Positions 61,707 to 64,000 of a stretch of DNA of 64,000 nt are shown piece after piece; position 1 is the stretch's first letter; each line of letters begins with the position of its first letter. The stretch is from Torreya grandis. Lineage: Eukaryota > Streptophyta > Pinopsida > Cupressales > Taxaceae. Position numbers and translations under genes: made by a program. The notes below the pieces were generated by a model, which saw only the letters and a program-made list of their open reading frames with translations, was not told the origin of the DNA and did no database searches. The stretch is taken from positions 646,501-710,500 of the forward strand of contig JARHVA010006304.1 of assembly GCA_037957365.1 (NCBI GenBank), written 5' to 3'.

Positions 61707-61719
61707 TTTTCCCCTTTTT
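61707..61719 (-). other. E6 polypurine tract
   Basis: AAAAAGGGGAAAA on the minus strand, abutting the LTR start. Confidence 0.75.
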
Positions 61720-63312
61720 GTCTTGTATTTTATATTGATATGTTGCAAGATAAAAAGCAGGAATTAGATGCTCTAAGTATTGGATGAGGTATCCCCCCTC
61801 AAAATGGGAATCGATGGAGGAAAAATCAGAATCAGGAACTGGTTTGAGAAAAGGGTAATTGGGTGATTGGTGGAGAATTGAGCATCACTCCATATGTGTA
61901 GGCCATAATGAATTATAGTTGACAAAGTCAAGAATAGGTTAGGTTAAGGAGGACTTAGATAGAAGTAACCAAAACATAGCTTGCAAGTGATAGTTGATAG
62001 GTCAAATCAATCAAATTCGTAACTCTAATGGTCTATGTGTCCTAGATATCTGAGGTAGGAAGTGCCCCTAGGAAACACAAAAGGGTTGAAGGTGATAGGA
62101 TGGGCTTGGTTGCCATCCACAACACCTAAAATATATATGTGTGCATAGTATCCAAATACAATGGAATAGCCTAAGTAGTCAGGACAAGAAATGCACTCTT
62201 GGTGTAAAAATGTCAATGAATGAGGAAATATTCATGATCTCCAAGCAAAGTCATTAAGGGTGAATATTTAAGTGATCTTTAATATCATTTTATCATGGTT
62301 GGGGGAGATATATGTGATCTCCAGTTTCCCCAATGTATGGGTAAAGTTTTAAAAATTTAGGGGTGGTTGGATGGTAAAAATAATAGTGGAATGGTACCAA
62401 TATCAATAATATAATGTGTTGACATCAGTATAATTAGGGTAACATTATTGATTTTGATAAGCATAAGCACTGATATCAGTAGGTTAGGTCAAGAATGCTG
62501 ATGTCAGTGGTTGACCAAACTTGACAAAAGGGGGTTTGGCACTGACCAAACTCATTTATAACCTTGTGATTAGAGAGAACAAATAGAGATTGAGAACAAT
62601 TTGAGATGGTAGTGCAAGGAGGGGACCCAATGGGATGTGCATGACCACAAGAGCTAGTGGTGCTAGCTAGGAGGAGACAAAGAGATGAGGTAAGAGCCTA
62701 CACTAATTTAATTTGTATTTGTACTTTTTAGGCTAAATGAGAGGTGGGGTTATAGAAAATAGGATTAGGGGGGGTAGAAAATAGGTTAGGGTAGGTGTAG
62801 GATAAGTTAGGGGGATTTATGGGTAGGTTTTTAGGGGAAATGGGTAGGTTGGGTTTGGATTATTTGGACCTAGGGTCAAAATAATCACTGACATTAGTGA
62901 TATCAACTGATGTTAGCTGACAAGGCACTAAGGTTGGTTGTTTTTTACCGACATCAACCATTACATAGGCTAATAAAGTGACAACATTAGAATTAACACC
63001 AATGTCAGCTACTATTGAAAAGTATCAAACAAGAGAAAGGATGAGTTTTTGATCTCTAGTGGAAGTAGTCAGCTAGCCTAATGGCTGAGCTAGCCCTAGA
63101 AGACCCCTTGTCATCTGAGTGCTACCTACATAGCCCAGTTTAGGGCCTTAGGCCAATGTAGTTCTCCCAAAACCTAGTAAAAAGATTTAAAAAGGTATGT
63201 TTTAGGGAAAAAGGTAAGTTGAGGTAATTAGAGAGGTCTAGGGCTTAAAAGATAGGTCATAGTGTCAAGAGTTAAGAATATAGGTAGTGATGCCTAGGGT
63301 TGAAATAGGTAG
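61720..63312 (-). mobile_element. E6 3' internal region with two palindrome clusters
   Basis: No gag or pol motif on the minus strand. Cluster at 62396-62508: starts 62396, 62418, 62447, 62469 (ACTGATATCAGT, perfect) and 62497 (GCTGATGTCAGT); spacing 22, 29, 22 and 28. Cluster at 62887-63009: starts 62887 (ACTGACATTAGT), 62906, 62927, 62947 (ACCGACATCAAC), about 62978 and 62998; spacing near 20 or 31. Both resemble decayed ACCGACGTCGGT palindromes. Confidence 0.75.
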
Positions 63313-63490
63313 GTAGGCCTGGGGTAGAGAAAGAGAGACAATGAAGCCTAGGGTAGAGAGAGAGAGGCAATGAAGCCTAGGGTGGTTAGTAAGGTGGGTA
63401 TATGGTTAAGATAACCTTAGAAGACCCCATGTTGACTGAGTGCAACCTACATAGCCTAGTGTAAGGCCTCAAACTAATGTAGTTATCCCA
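63099..63490. repeat. E6 direct repeats
   Basis: A block of about 69 bp at 63099-63167 recurs at 63422-63490 (shared AGACCCC, GAGTG, CCTACATAGCC and AATGTAGTT). Between them, at 63313-63383, GCAATGAAGCCTAGGGT-type units repeat two to three times. Confidence 0.75.
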
Positions 63491-63669
63491 GTAAGAAGGA
63501 AAAAAGGTAGTGATAAAGTAGATTAAAAGGGATGTGACTTGAGTGGTTTGTGTATGGATGTAGGTGAGGATCAAGCTTACATTGTAAGATCATCTACTAA
63601 GGCTATTAATGTGCATAAGGAGAGATGCTACTCCAAATGAGTGGGAGCATATGAAGGTCATGGGTTTAG

Positions 63670-64000
63670 GAGGAGTGTGATATTACAATTGTGTCCTTGA
63701 TGATAACTTTGATTGAGAGGTGGGATCATACCACCAATACCTTCTATCTGTCGACTGGGGAGTTGATAGTGACACAAGAGGATGATTTCAAGGTGAGGAG
63801 CTTTTCATATGCTTGAGAGAGGAGCATGATATACATATGGTCACTTTATATGGGGAACATGTTAGTGAGGTGACTTACCACTCAAAGAGTTTCATATACA
63901 AACCACTCTATATGGTGGATGAGGAGCAACATCATTTGAGCACTTTGATGATGATCAGGATTACATTGTATGCATTACCTAATGTTGACAAAGGGAGATT
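63670..64000 (+). pseudogene. Plant-mobile-domain-like ORF, antisense to E6, partial
   Basis: The plus strand reads LIERWDHTTNTFYLSTGELI followed by VTQEDDFKV, which matches the characteristic start of plant mobile domain (MAIN/MAIL1-type) proteins: ERWD, NTFHLP-GE and T-EDV. A stop follows near 63814, after which a shifted frame continues with coding-like sequence to the window end. It lies antisense to E6 and between its pol and 3' LTR, where extra antisense ORFs are known in Tat-type elements. Similar domains also occur in Mutator-like transposons and host genes, so origin from another insertion is possible. Confidence 0.55.

Larger units (their letters stand above)
60383..64000 (-). mobile_element. 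E6: gypsy element, minus strand, 3' end only
   Basis: The LTR at 60383-61706 reads TGTAGACACC...AGTGAAACA on the minus strand and is preceded on that strand by an AAAAAGGGGAAAA polypurine tract, so it is the 3' LTR. The interior continues past the window end. The 5-mer before it (60378-60382) is GCTTA; the matching copy would be off the window. The LTR family is that of E3. Confidence 0.75.

Overview
The window looks like an intergenic stretch of a large plant nuclear genome, probably a gymnosperm such as a conifer. That is inference. It rests on one intact plant-type gene in 64 kb, long AT-rich non-coding tracts, and old, stop-riddled Ty3/gypsy elements of the Tat type nested inside each other. 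I see no rRNA, tRNA, CRISPR array or prokaryote-like operon.

Layout. Positions 1-1335 are an AT-rich tandem repeat carrying a foldback and a TA-flanked MITE. Positions 1549-2658 (minus strand) hold the only convincing intact host gene, an intronless ATL-type RING-H2 ubiquitin ligase; a doubtful exon-like ORF lies divergently at 3269-3405. Positions 3406-10388 are gene-free, with an 87-bp-arm hairpin and a tandem repeat. Positions 10394-18256 are a minus-strand LTR element (E1) with 2.5-kb LTRs and only 2.8 kb inside. Positions 18262-24530 are non-coding but contain two arrays of long palindromes. Positions 24531-27902 are a gypsy remnant (E2) with the order gag, protease, RNase H, then the start of RT. 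Positions 27903-33714 are unassigned.

From 33715 to the window end there is a four-element nest. E3 (gypsy, plus strand; 5' LTR at 33715-35063) is split in its gag by E4 (37959-58729), a 20.8-kb Tat-like element with a GAAAC target duplication. E4 is itself split between protease and RT by E5 (46199-50837), a young Ty1/copia derivative with an ACAAA duplication. E3 is cut again at 60383 by E6 (minus strand, same LTR family as E3), which runs off the window and carries an antisense plant-mobile-domain-like ORF.

The most unusual signal cuts across families. Most of the LTR elements contain clusters of short palindromes at regular spacing. In young E5 they are GC-rich (consensus RCCGACGTCGGT), 5 per LTR plus 8 inside, with starts about 18-24 or 30-32 bp apart. 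In E3 and E6 LTRs a 3-unit and a 5-unit cluster sit about 0.55 kb apart in the same order, yet the palindrome differs between the two LTRs. Many units look like CpG-decayed versions. Further clusters lie in the E4 leader, the E6 3' region, the E4 3' region and two arrays upstream of E2. This looks like a recurring, possibly regulatory, architecture of retroelements in this genome.

All coordinates, alignments and divergence estimates are by eye.
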